From contig CAWIOP010000004.1 in NCBI GenBank assembly GCA_963837755.1, positions 186,001 through 250,000 on the forward strand: 64,000 nucleotides of DNA. The letters run 5' to 3'. Every line of letters begins with the position of its first letter. Within the stretch, counting starts at the first letter, position 1. Of the stretch, positions 1-9,651 are shown in pieces. Origin of the DNA: JADGHX01 sp963837755. GTDB lineage: Bacteria; Pseudomonadota; Gammaproteobacteria; Steroidobacterales; Steroidobacteraceae. The translations under genes and the position numbers were made by a program. The notes beneath the pieces were generated by a model. It saw only the letters and a list, made by a program, of their open reading frames with translations, did no database searches and was not told where the DNA came from.

Positions 1-24
1 TCCTCGAAAGACGTTTGGTGGTCA

Positions 25-58
25 GGCGCCTGCCGGTGGTGGTACACCGGCAGGTGCC
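25..58. terminator. GC-rich hairpin, possible terminator of a gene to the left
   Basis: Arms at 25-38 and 45-58 pair over 14 bp with one G-T mismatch around a 6-base loop. No good T tract follows, so a Rho-independent terminator is plausible but not proven. It would belong to a gene outside the window. Confidence 0.4.
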
Positions 59-275
59 GCTTGAATTCAGTGATGAGACTCGAATCTGTTCCTTGATTTC
101 CGAAAGTTGAACGACGAAACATCGTCGCGTGTGGGGGAGGATGCGCCGGCGGCGCATCGCTGATCAACGCTTTGGCTCAGTCATTTGCGCCAGATATGCG
201 GCGTGACAAGTTGAGCGAAAGGTGCTGCGGCGGTTCGCGCGTCGTGAACATCGCTCGTGGCAAGGCCGCGCGAGG

Positions 276-302
276 AATTGTGCAACAGGCTGTTGCACAA
301 TT
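276..302. promoter_or_regulatory. 12-bp perfect palindrome upstream of the HNH gene
   Basis: The arms AATTGTGCAACA and TGTTGCACAATT flank a 3-base centre, GGC. The site is about 100 bp upstream of the HNH start codon. It could be an operator, or a hairpin in the leader RNA. A terminator is less likely because no T run follows. Confidence 0.4.
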
Positions 303-404
303 TCCTTGGAGCCATAACACGCTTCCGCGCAGGCTCGAAAAGAAGACTCGCGACTCGCGCGCATCGCTTAAAATACAACCCACCGCAATCTTTCCGGAGC
401 CGCC

Positions 405-1760
405 ATGGACGGAGCTTCCCTTCACACCCCATCGCCTCGTTCGCTCGACGAGCTCGAAGCCGAAATCACCGAGCTCGCTGGCCACCTCAACGCCGCCCAG
501 CATCGCTGGCTCACGCTGATCGCGGAGTTCGATCAACGCAACGGCTGGGCAGCGGCGGGCTGCGCCTCGTGCGCTCATTGGTTGAACTTCAAATGTGGCG
601 TGGCGATTGGCGCCGCTCGCGAGAAGGTTCGCGTCGCGCATGCGCTGGAGAACCTCCCGAAGATCTCGGCGGCGATGTCCCGCGGGCAGGTGAGCTACTC
701 TAAGGTTCGCGCGGTGACGCGCGTTGCCGATGCGGGGACGGAAGACTACCTGCTCTCGATCGCGCTCCACGGCACCGCGCATCATGTGGAGCGGCTCGTG
801 CAGTGCTTTCGCCGGGCGAAGGAAGCCGAAGAGCTTTCTCGTGAGGCGCGTCAATACGTTGGCCGCAGCGTCACCTACCTGCATGACGATGACGGCTCGC
901 TGGTGTTGAAGGCGCGGCTGCCGGCGGAGGTTGGCGCGCTGCTCATCAAGGCGCTCGACGCGGCCATGGAGGAGATTTCGACGCCGGTCGTTCCCGCGGG
1001 AACGTTCAACAAGCCCTCACCGCCGCCGGATGAGCGGGCGACGCCATGTGCGCGCCGCGCGGATGCCGTTGCTGTGCTGGCGGAGAGCTTTCTCAAGCAT
1101 GGCGGGGCCGCTTTGAATGGCGGCGAGCGGCATCAGATTGTGGTTCACGTGGATGCGGAGACGTTACGCGACGGCACGGCGGGCAGGTGTGAGATGGAAG
1201 AGGGCCCTGCCCTGGCAGCCGAAACAGTTCGCCGGCTGGCCTGTGATTGCAGCGCTGTGATGCTTGTCGAGAACGAGCAGGGGGAGCCGCTGAATGTGGG
1301 AAGGAAGACAAGGAGCATCCCGCCGGCGCTGCGTCGGGCGCTGAATGCGCGGGACAGGGGCTGTCGGTTTCCGGGCTGCACGCATAGTCGGTATGTTGAC
1401 CATCATCATGTGCGGCACTGGGCGCAGGGTGGAGAGACGAAGGCTAAGAACCTGGTGACGTTGTGTCGGTTTCATCATCGGAAGGTGCATGAAGGCGGGG
1501 TCGTCGTGCAGGTGCTGGATGATGGAGCGTTTCGGTTTGTGAAGGCGGATGGGAGGGCGTTTGACAGCTTCGTTCCCGCGCGCGACGGGTCGACGGCGGA
1601 TTGGGCTCAACTGCTGCTGCAGCATGGAGACCGCGATATCCACATAGACAAATCGACGGCAGTCACTCGCTGGCGCGGCGAGCGCATGGACTACGGTATG
1701 GCGTTGGATGTTTTGCTCGCCCAATCGAAGCGCGTTCCCGCGGGAACGCTGGTCAACTAG
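405..1760 (+). CDS. DUF222 / HNH endonuclease domain protein
   Basis: The 451-residue protein has the two-part layout of the DUF222-HNH (13E12-repeat) family. A helical DUF222 region fills roughly residues 10-300. A C-terminal HNH nuclease motif at about residues 315-365 shows paired cysteines (CRFPGC), then VDHHHVRHW and LCRFHHRKVH, which supply the usual Zn and catalytic histidines. Length is typical and the reading frame is intact. The family is presumed to cut DNA and is abundant in actinobacteria and some gammaproteobacteria, but its physiological role is not established. The gene stands alone, with a palindrome in its upstream region. Confidence 0.9.
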   Translation: MDGASLHTPSPRSLDELEAEITELAGHLNAAQHRWLTLIAEFDQRNGWAAAGCASCAHWLNFKCGVAIGAAREKVRVAHALENLPKISAAMSRGQVSYSKVRAVTRVADAGTEDYLLSIALHGTAHHVERLVQCFRRAKEAEELSREARQYVGRSVTYLHDDDGSLVLKARLPAEVGALLIKALDAAMEEISTPVVPAGTFNKPSPPPDERATPCARRADAVAVLAESFLKHGGAALNGGERHQIVVHVDAETLRDGTAGRCEMEEGPALAAETVRRLACDCSAVMLVENEQGEPLNVGRKTRSIPPALRRALNARDRGCRFPGCTHSRYVDHHHVRHWAQGGETKAKNLVTLCRFHHRKVHEGGVVVQVLDDGAFRFVKADGRAFDSFVPARDGSTADWAQLLLQHGDRDIHIDKSTAVTRWRGERMDYGMALDVLLAQSKRVPAGTLVN

Positions 1761-2163
1761 CGTCAGCGGTCATGCAAGACTCCCCGCCTCTCGATGAATT
1801 ACATAGCGATGAAGGCGCGGTCGCTGGTGGAAATCGAGGCGCCGCAGACAAAGCGCGCTAGCGATAGATACGCGTTGCCGACGAAGCGCAGGCGATGTTA
1901 GCATTTCGGAGGACGTACGTTCCATTTAGGGCCCATTGATGGAATCCTGCCGCTTTGATGCGGGCCCTTCCGAGGGGCATGATTGCGGCGGCTACCCGTA
2001 CTCAAATAACAACAAGGCCTGCTGAAGCCCCTGAAGACCAATAAACGCGTGTAACGCGAACACGGACACACGACACCGTAGCGCGGCGTGAAACCGCTCA
2101 CGCACGGCTCCGTGTCTTCGGAGTGTCATAAGGGTTAGGCCGTCAAGGAAAGGGGGACTAGCG
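1761..2163. other. Noncoding spacer with structured segment
   Basis: No gene is supported. The segment around 2074-2110, read on the minus strand, faintly resembles a group II intron domain V (GAGCCGT...ACGGT), but the inner pairing is poor. A purine-rich run just before 2164 serves as ribosome binding site for the next gene. Confidence 0.4.
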
Positions 2164-2976
2164 ATGGCATCTATACCTGCCCGGGCCGCGGAGCGCATTC
2201 GCGCAGCGCTGAAGCAATTTCAGCCAATCCTGGCGTCTGCCAAATCACGTGACGTCAACGAGTCGGACACCGTAGTGATCGTCACGGACCTCCTGCAGGC
2301 CGTATTCGGCTACGACAAGTATTCGGAGATCACTTCCGAGCACACCATTCGAGGCACGTACTGCGACCTCGCCGTGAAGCTCGATGGCAAGCTGGCCTTC
2401 CTACTGGAGGTTAAGGCAATCGGCATCGGGCTGAAGGATCAGCATGTCAAGCAAGCGGTGGATTACGCGGCAAACCAGGGCGTTGAGTGGGTAGGGCTCA
2501 CCAACGGCTGCATATGGCGGATCTACCGGGTCCACTTTGCGAAGCCGATCGAACACGAGCTCGTGATCGAAATCGACTTCAGCGCACTGAATCCAAAAAG
2601 CAGCGATGACATCGAGATGGTCGGGCTACTTTCAAAGGAATGTTGGATGCGGTCCCGAATGTCCGAGTACTACGAACAGCGACAGGCGCTGAGTCGATTC
2701 ACACTTGGCGCTCTGCTTCTAAGCGATGCTGTTGTGGACGTCGTTCGCCGAGAGCTCCGGCGAGTAGTTGAGGTGAAGGTGGAGGCGGACGAGGTTCGTG
2801 CCGTTCTCCAGAATGAAGTCCTTAAGCGCGAGGTACTCGAGGGTGATAAGGCTGCGGTGGCAGCCCGCCGGGTTATGCGTGCGGAGGGCCGATCGATTAG
2901 AAAGGCTCGCGAAGCAGAGTCGGACGCGGTACCGGGCAGCCCCGAACTACCGGCAGCTGCAAGCTCCAATTCGTAA
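2164..2976 (+). CDS. HsdR N-terminal-like PD-(D/E)XK protein (stand-alone)
   Basis: The 270-residue protein resembles the N-terminal nuclease domain of type I restriction R subunits. D68 (in YCDLAV) and E82-x-K84 (in FLLEVKA) fit a PD-(D/E)XK site, and a QAVDYAANQG helix follows, as in HsdR_N proteins. No helicase motor, HsdM or HsdS lies nearby, so this is not a working type I system. The last 100 residues are helical and charged, with repeated VEV/EVR segments, and may form a coiled coil. A strong AAGGAAAGGGGG ribosome binding site supports the ATG start. The role is unknown, possibly defence-related. Confidence 0.75.
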   Translation: MASIPARAAERIRAALKQFQPILASAKSRDVNESDTVVIVTDLLQAVFGYDKYSEITSEHTIRGTYCDLAVKLDGKLAFLLEVKAIGIGLKDQHVKQAVDYAANQGVEWVGLTNGCIWRIYRVHFAKPIEHELVIEIDFSALNPKSSDDIEMVGLLSKECWMRSRMSEYYEQRQALSRFTLGALLLSDAVVDVVRRELRRVVEVKVEADEVRAVLQNEVLKREVLEGDKAAVAARRVMRAEGRSIRKAREAESDAVPGSPELPAAASSNS

Positions 2977-3005
2977 TGGGGCCTAAAGCAATCTCGGTTG
3001 CCTTG

Positions 3006-3197
3006 ATGCGCTCCATCAAGCACGGAGTGCTTGCCGTCGCTTTGGCGTTTCCGATGCTGGTGAGCGCTCAGGTGCCACAGAGCGGTCGTATCGAGGGAAT
3101 CGGGGAAGAGCCGTTGAACAGTTCGGCTTTCGATTGCAGGCGCTGTTCATTCGTCGAAAAGGACAGGGCAAAGCCTTTTGTCTGGTTGCCCCAATGA
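3006..3197 (+). CDS. Small putative exported protein
   Basis: The frame opens at 2976, but the ATG at 3006 gives a clean Sec signal peptide (MRSIKHGVLAVALAFPMLVS, then A-Q). About 40 further residues follow, including a CRRC pair. The mature part matches nothing I know and could be the remnant of a longer protein. It lies directly after the HsdR-N-like gene on the same strand. Confidence 0.35.
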   Translation: MRSIKHGVLAVALAFPMLVSAQVPQSGRIEGIGEEPLNSSAFDCRRCSFVEKDRAKPFVWLPQ

Positions 3198-3324
3198 ATT
3201 GTTTCGTGATCGAAGCAGTGCCCCACCTGCGCCTGGTCAAAGCGAGGCTGCACACTGTAGGTGAGCCTTGAAGCCTTCTTCAATCGCCATTGCCGAAAGG
3301 CATGATCTGTTGCGCGCCTCCACC

Positions 3325-3715
3325 ATGCTGGTCGCGGGAATCTTTCTTCTACTTGGCTTTCACCCAACAGCGGAAGCGTCGTATAGGGAGCCGTGCAAGG
3401 TCAAATATGAAACGGAATTGGCTGTATCAGGGCACTGAAGTGCTTGCATTCGGCGATCAAGTCACTGTCGAACCTGACTTGGCCTCGTTCGCCCGCACGT
3501 TTCCGGATCGCAGTCTTGGCTCCTCATTGTTCCTGACCGGCCAGTCGCTATACGCAGTACTGCAAATCGCAGCAGGTAGAGATTGGCGGCTACTCGACCT
3601 TCGAACAGGGGTTATTTCTCCATTCGCCGGGAGTCAGATGTTTTCATTCTCGAAGTGGCGATTAGGTATTCAGTTCGCCACGGGCGACGCAAAGTGGCTC
3701 GTGGACGTGAGCTGA
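3325..3715 (+). CDS. Putative exported protein, frameshifted
   Basis: An ATG at 3325 opens a signal peptide (MLVAGIFLLLGFHPTAEA) followed by about 20 residues, and this frame stops near 3436. A neighbouring frame continues fluently from about 3440 to 3715 (VLAFGDQVTVEPDL...KWLVDVS). Joining the two gives an exported protein of roughly 130 residues, with one frame break near 3430-3445. No family is recognised. The break may be a sequencing error or a true mutation. Confidence 0.45.
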
Positions 3716-3725
3716 GGATGCTTCA

Positions 3726-3953
3726 GTGCGCACCGTCCTGATCCATATGATCTCGGATCTGACACTCACGACATTGAGCGCATGCGCGAAACAGGGTGCT
3801 GAAGGCAGTCGAGCTGAAATAGTCACACCCTCCGCTCAAGCTCAACCGCAGACGACTCGCGTGTCACCAATGCCCGCGTTGGCAACGCGCAGTCCGGACG
3901 ATGTGGTTCAAGAGAGTCGGCGGTTCTACCTTGGTAAGAGGGCGCCCTTCTAA
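3726..3953 (+). CDS. Possible small lipoprotein
   Basis: A GTG-started frame of 75 codons has a short hydrophobic N-terminus ending in TTLSAC, which resembles a lipobox. The rest is low-complexity and unrecognised. It could be chance. Confidence 0.25.
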   Translation: MRTVLIHMISDLTLTTLSACAKQGAEGSRAEIVTPSAQAQPQTTRVSPMPALATRSPDDVVQESRRFYLGKRAPF

Positions 3954-4088
3954 AATCGCCCGTACCGCCCCTTCGACACGTGAACACAAACGCTCCCATC
4001 GCTGCCGGACCTTGCGCATTGCCGATATGCTGCCCGGGCTGTACTCGCACCCGGACCCACCGGGCGCGCGGGGAGGGGGACTCTAAGC

Positions 4089-6641
4089 ATGATCCGCAAG
4101 CCTGGTGTTCACTTCGCCGCCATCCTGGCCGCCTTCACGGCGCTCCCGGGATTCGCCGTGCCCGCTTCCGCAGCTTCCGCCGCCGCGCCAGCCGGCACCG
4201 CCGTGCCAACCTCCGCCACCGCCTCGCCCGGCGGTGACGAAGCCCACTCCCGCTGGTCCCTAATCGACCGCTACTGCACCGAATGCCACAACGTCACCGA
4301 CTGGGCCGGCGGCGTCGCCTTCGATGCCATGTCAGTCGACGACATCCCCAACGACGCCAGGGTCTGGGAGTCCGCGATCCGTAAGCTGAGAGGCGGTTTC
4401 ATGCCCCCGCCCGGCGCGAAGCAGCACCCCGATCCGCAGGCCACCAAAGGCCTCATCTCGTGGCTCGAAACCACCCTCGACACCGCGCAGGTCGACCCAT
4501 ACCCCGGCCGCGTGCCGCTGCGCCGCCTCAACCGCCGCGAATATGCCAACGCCATCCGCGACCTGCTCGGCCTCAACATCGACGCAACCGCGCTGCTGCC
4601 GGTCGACGACAAAAAGGGCGACTTCGACAACAACGCCGCCGCCCTGCAGGTGTCGCCCAACTTCATCGACCAGTACATCTACGCCGCGCGCGCCGTCGCG
4701 CTCGAGGCGGTCGGCAACCCGAAGGCTCCCGCCGTGACGACCACCTACGGCGACGTCGCCAACATGGTGATCTCGCTGCCGCCGCGCGGCGCGCCCGGCA
4801 CCGGCACGGCAGCAGCATCACATCGAAGGGATGCCCTTCGGCACGCGCGGCGGCTTCAGCGTCGAGCACAACTTCCCGGCGGACGGCGAATACGAGCTCA
4901 CCATCGGCGACATGGCGCTCGCGCGCGAAGTGCCGCGGATGGAGTTCGAGAACACGGTGATCGCCCTGCTCGACGGCAAGGAGTTCTATCGCACCAATAT
5001 CGGCGGCGAAGCCGACCACAAGGCGATCGACCAGCGGCTGGATCCCGCGGTCGAAGAGATCAACGGACGGCTGCGGAAGATCCGCTTTCGACGCCACGGC
5101 CGGGCAGCACAAGCTGGCGGTCACCTTCCTGCAGCGCAGCTTCGCCGAGAGCGACGAGCGCATCCGCACGATCGCGCTGGAGGGCGGCCAGGAGCGCATC
5201 CAGGCCGCGCATGCCTTGCAGATCCGCGGGCCGCTCGTCGGTCACCGGCATGAGCGACGTCGGCCGAGCCGCGCGAAGATCTTCATCTGCCAGCCCGCGC
5301 AGCGCGGCCGACGAGACGCCCTGCGCGCAGCAGGATCGTCGAGAACCTCGCGCGGCGCGCCTTCCGCCGCCCGGTGACCGACCGAGGATCTCAATCCGCT
5401 GATGGCGTTCTACAAGTCGGGCCGCGCGACGGCGCGGCTTCGAAGGCGGCGTGCGCGATGCGCTCAGCGCGATCCTGGCGAGCCCGCATTTCCTCTATCG
5501 CGCGGAATCCGGAGACGCGGCCGGCGGCACTCGCACGCTGAGCGATCTGGAGCTGGCGTCGCGCCTGTCCTTCTTCCTGTGGAGCAGCCTGCCGGACGAC
5601 GAACTGCTGAAGCTCGCCGCCGAATCGCGCCTCAGCAAGCCCGACGTGCTGGCCGCGACAGGTGAGCCGCATGCTCGCCGACCCGCGGGCCAAGTCGCTG
5701 AGCGACGATTTCGCGTTCCAGTGGCTCCACCTCGCCAAGCTGGACGAGATCACCCCGGACCGAGGCCAGTTCCCGCACGCGAGCGGCCTGCTCGATCCGC
5801 GCGCGACTGTTCAAGGAAGAGCTGCGGCTGTTCATCGACAGCGTGCTGCGCAGCGATCGCAGCGTGCTCGAGCTGCTGACGGCGGACTACACCTTCCTCA
5901 ACGAGCGCCTGGCGATGCACTACGGCATCGAGACGGTCAAGGGCAGCCACTTCCGTCGCGTGACGCTCGACGACCCGGCGCGCTACGGCCTGCTGGGCAA
6001 GGGCGCCATCCTGATGTTGACCGCGTATCCCAATCGCACTCGCCCGTGCTGCGCGGCGCCTGGATCCTGGACCGCCTGCTCGGCACGCCGCCGTCCGACG
6101 CCGCCGCTCGAACGTCCCGACGCTGCCGGAGAACAGGCGCGGCCAGCCGGCGCAAACGCTGCGGGCGCAGGCTCGAGCAGCACCGCGCGAATCCGACGTG
6201 CTTCGCCTGTCACGGCGTGATGGATCCGCTCGGGCTTCGCGCTGGAGAATTTCAACGCGGTGGGGCAGTTCCGCGCCAACGACCCGCGACACGCTGACGC
6301 CGATCGACACCGCCGGTCAGTGCTGCCGGATGGCACGCAGATCAAGGGCCCGGACGATCTGCGCCAGGCGCTGGTCGCGCGGCCCGACACAGTTCGTGCA
6401 GGCGCTCACGGAGAACCTGATGACCTATGCGCTGGGCCGCAGCCTCGACTATCGCGACATGCCCACGGTGCGCCGCATCGTGCGCAACGCGGCGCAAGAC
6501 GAGTACCGTTTCAAGTCCATCGTCCTGGCGTCGTGTCGAGCGATGCGTTCCGCAAGCGGGAAGCATCGAGCCCGACTCCTGCGCCCGAGCTGAAAACAGC
6601 ATCGATCGAGAAGGCGTCGCCGGACGCTGGAGGTACACTAG
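4089..6641 (+). CDS. DUF1592-type cytochrome c protein (cassette 1), frameshifted
   Basis: This is a planctomycete-type cytochrome protein built as signal peptide, haem site, DUF1587, DUF1595, DUF1592, DUF1588 and DUF1585. The Sec signal is followed by CTECH (C63, C66, H67) and MPPPGAKQ, the usual haem-c module. LNRREYANAIRDLLGL marks DUF1587, SPHFLYRAES and ASRLSFFLW mark DUF1592, KGAILM marks DUF1588, and TENLMTYALGRSLDY marks DUF1585. At least five single-base insertions break the frame, for example near 5087, 5658 and 5806, but each family block continues in the next frame. Total span (about 850 codons) matches copy 2 at 44.6-47.2 kb. The end is placed at a stop 3 nt before the DUF1552 gene. 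It is a predicted periplasmic electron-transfer protein with unknown substrate. Confidence 0.85.
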
Positions 6642-6644
6642 GCC

Positions 6645-7944
6645 ATGTTTTTCCTGACCAGGAAACATCTGTCGCGGCGCACCGTCCTCAAGGGCGCCGG
6701 CGCGACCATCGCGCTGCCGTTGCTGGATGCCATGATCCCGGCACGACACGGCGCTGGCGCAGACACGCCGCGGCAGCCAGCCCGCGCCTGGGCTTCGTGT
6801 ACTTCCCGCACGGCGCGCTGCAGGACGACTGGACAGCCGACGCAGACCGGCCGCGACTTCGAGTTTCCGTTCATCCTCAAGCCGCTGGAACCGCTGCGCG
6901 AGTACGTGACCGTCGTCAGCGGCCTGCGCAACAAGGGCGGGGAAAGCTCCAGCCCGCACGGCATCATCGAGGAGACGCTGGCTGAACTGCGTCAGCCCGC
7001 GCTAGCGCGATGCGAAGACCGGCGTCGGCGTCACGGCCGACCAGATCGCCGCGCGGCACCTCGGCAAGGACACGTCGCTGCCGTCGCTGGAACTCTGCGG
7101 CGAGCCGGGCGGCATGATCTCGTTCCGCACGCCGGATCAGCCGCTGCCGATGGAAAGCAATCCGCGCAAGGTGTTCTATCGGCATGTTCGGCCAGGGCGA
7201 TACGAACGAGGAACGCCAGGCCATTCTGAAGACGACGGACAGCCTGCTCGACTACGTGAGGGAATCGACGGCCAGCCTGAACCGCAAGCTCGACGCCGGC
7301 GACCGCGCGCGGGTGAGCGACTACCTGGATTCGGTCCGCGAGATCGAGCTCCGCGTGCAGAAGCTCGAAGGCGAACGCCAGCAGTCGCTGGGCGATCTGC
7401 CGGATGCGCCGCTCGGCCCGCCGGAGGATTTCGGCGAGCTGCTCGACGTGCAGTTCGAGATGATCGCGCTGGCCTGGCAGACGAACCGGACGCGGGTGGC
7501 GACGCTGAAGATGGTCGAGGAAGCCAGCATGCGGACGTACCCGAACCTGGGAACGTCCACGAAGCCTTCCACCCGACGTCGCACTGGGGCGGATTCCCGG
7601 AACGCGTCGCCAACCTGCGGCGCATCCAGAACTACCACACGCGAGCGCTTCGCGAAGTTCGCCCAGCGCCTCAAGGAGCATGCCGCGAAGGCGACGGCAT
7701 CGGTGCTCGACCACTCGATCATCCTGTTCGGCAGCAACATGGCCAACAGCGACGCGCACAACAACGATCCGCTGCCGCAGGCGCTCATCGGCCGCGGCGG
7801 CGGCGTCAAGGGCAACCAGCACCTGCACTACCGCAGGACACGCCGCACGCGAACATCCTGGTCACGATGCTGGACCGCGCGGGCGTGCCGGCTGGGACAT
7901 CGAGAAGTTCGCCGACAGCACCGGCGCGTTCTCCGGAGGTATGA
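6645..7944 (+). CDS. DUF1552 Tat-exported protein (cassette 1), frameshifted
   Basis: The N-terminus carries SRRTVLKGAG plus a hydrophobic stretch (ATIALPLLDAMIPA), a twin-arginine signal typical of DUF1552 proteins. Conserved family blocks follow: LGFVYFPHGAL, GRDFEFPFILKPLEPL, ESNPRKVFYRMFGQGDT, SIILFGSNMANSDAHNNDPL and FADSTGAF. They are spread over several frames because of single-base errors. Length of about 430 residues is normal. DUF1552 genes sit next to DUF1592 genes in many proteobacteria and planctomycetes, and the two products are presumed partners. The start lies only 3 nt after the DUF1592 stop. The enzymatic role is unknown. Confidence 0.85.
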
Positions 7945-8006
7945 GCATGGCCTTGCAAGTAGCGCCAGCCATGCGCGACTCGATGTTGAACGCTGCGCGG
8001 TGTGCA

Positions 8007-9545
8007 TGCCGTCGCTGCGCTTCCGCGCAATTGCCGCTGCGTCTGCGGCGGCGTTGACTCTGGGGCTGCTCGGCGCCGCGGGCGATGCGGTCGCAGCCAT
8101 CAAGCCTGCGCAGCCCCGGACGCCGACGTCGAACCGCCGCGACGTCCGATGGCAGCACGCCGCTGCAGTGGGCGGTCTACAAGGGCGACGTCGCCGAGGT
8201 CAAGCGCCTGCTGCGCGCCGGCGCCGACGTGATCGCTCGCCAACAACTACGGCGCCACGCCGATGAGCCTCGCCGCCGAAGTCGGCAACACCGACATGCT
8301 GAAGCTGCTGCTCGAAGCCGGCGCGAACGCCGACTCGCCCAATCGCCGACGGACAGACCGCGCTGCATGGCCGTGGCGCGAACCGGCAACGTGGACGCCG
8401 CACAGCTGCTGCTGGAGCACGGCGCCACCGTCGATGCGCGAGAGAAGTGGGGCGGACAGACCGCGCTGATGTGGGCGTCCGCGCGCCGGCATCCGGAGAT
8501 GATGCAGCTGCTGCATCGTCCAAGGGCGCCGACGTCAACGCCCGCTCGATCGATCGCGACTATCAGCGTCACGTGACGGCCGAGGGGCGCCCAAGAGCCT
8601 GGACAGCGGCGGCTTGACGCCGCTGCTCTATGCCGCGCGCGAGAACTGCATCGCGTGCGTGGACGTGCTGCTCGAGCACGGCGCGGACATCGACCTGCCG
8701 GATCCCGACGGCGTCTCGCCGCTGACGTGGCGATCATGAACGCGAACTGGGATCTGGCGAAGCGGCTGATCCTGGCCGGCGCCGACGTCAATCAGTGGGA
8801 CATCTACGGAGAGGCGCCGCTGCATGTCGCGATCGAGGCGGGCAACGCGCAGGCCGGCGCCTTCGGCGGTGGCGGCGGCTCGCGTAAGTCGATCGATCCG
8901 ATGGACGAGACGAGCGGCACGCAGATCATCCGCATGCTGGTCGAGCGCGGGGCGAACCCGAACCAGCAGATGTATTTTCGCGCGCCGCGCGGCGCCGGAT
9001 CGGTCTCGGCCGGCTCGCGGGGCACCACGCCGTTCCATCGCGCGTGTGCAAGCGGAGACGTCGAGGTCATCAAGCTGCTGCTCGCGCACGGCGCAGACAT
9101 CAACCTGCACCAGGCGGACGGGCAGACGGCCACGATGTTGGCGCTGGCTGCACGCCGCGGTGGCGAGGACAACGTTGTCGAAGTGCTGCGTGTGTTGCAT
9201 GCCGCGGGCGCAGACGTGAACGTCGTCGCCAAATATCACCACCTGCAGCGCCTGCGCGGGGGCACCGCGCTTCACGTCGCGACGCGCCTGGGTTTGAAGA
9301 AGGCGCTGGCGGAGCTGGTGGCCGAAGGCGCCGACGTGAATGCCAGGGATCCGGACGGTCTCACCGCGCTCGATTACGCGATGTCGCGAGGCTACATCCC
9401 TTTCCTGGCGCAGAAGGCGCCGGTGCGCGAAGACCTCGCCAAGCTGCTGCGCGGCTGGGGCGCGACGGTGGAGCTCGCCAGGACACCGGACTGGCCGCCC
9501 GTGGGCCCGCCTATCGGGTATGAAGCGACCATCTGGCCGCTCTGA
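8007..9545 (+). CDS. Exported ankyrin-repeat protein (cassette 1), frameshifted
   Basis: The ATG at 8007 gives a signal peptide (MPSLRFRAIAAASAAALTLG...AVAA) that puts the protein in the periplasm. About nine ankyrin repeats follow, with the usual TPLHxA and GADVNxxD patterns, for example TPLQWAVYKG, TPMSLAAEVG, TALMWASARR and TALHVATRLG. Single-base insertions between 8.1 and 8.75 kb split the frame. From 8.74 kb to the stop it is continuous. Span (about 510 codons) matches copy 2. Ankyrin repeats bind proteins, so a scaffold role within the cassette is a reasonable inference. Confidence 0.85.
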
Positions 9546-9651
9546 ACAACGCACTGAACGTGGCTGTGAAACCTGTGATGAATCCGCCTTTGCGGCTCGA
9601 AATCTCGTGTTCGCGAATGAGCCCCGCGCGCAGTTGCGCCATGAGGTTGCG

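Larger units (their letters stand above)
1..404. other. Upstream noncoding region
   Basis: No convincing gene is visible. The stretch holds a 14-bp hairpin near its left edge and a 12-bp palindrome about 100 bp before the HNH gene, both listed separately. The short open frames here overlap each other on both strands and match no family I recognise. Confidence 0.5.

Noticed and set aside
177..884. Long minus-strand frame opposite the HNH gene
   Set aside because: It is antisense to a clear DUF222 domain and is a by-product of high GC content.
2074..2110. Possible group II intron domain V on the minus strand
   Set aside because: The outer GAGCCGT/ACGGT ends resemble domain V, but the inner stem does not pair properly and no domain VI or other intron domain follows.
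3016..3367. Minus-strand gene opposite the small exported protein
   Set aside because: One frame reads fairly well (SRLTYSVQPRFDQAQVGHCF), but it has no start signal or family, and the plus strand offers signal peptides on both sides.
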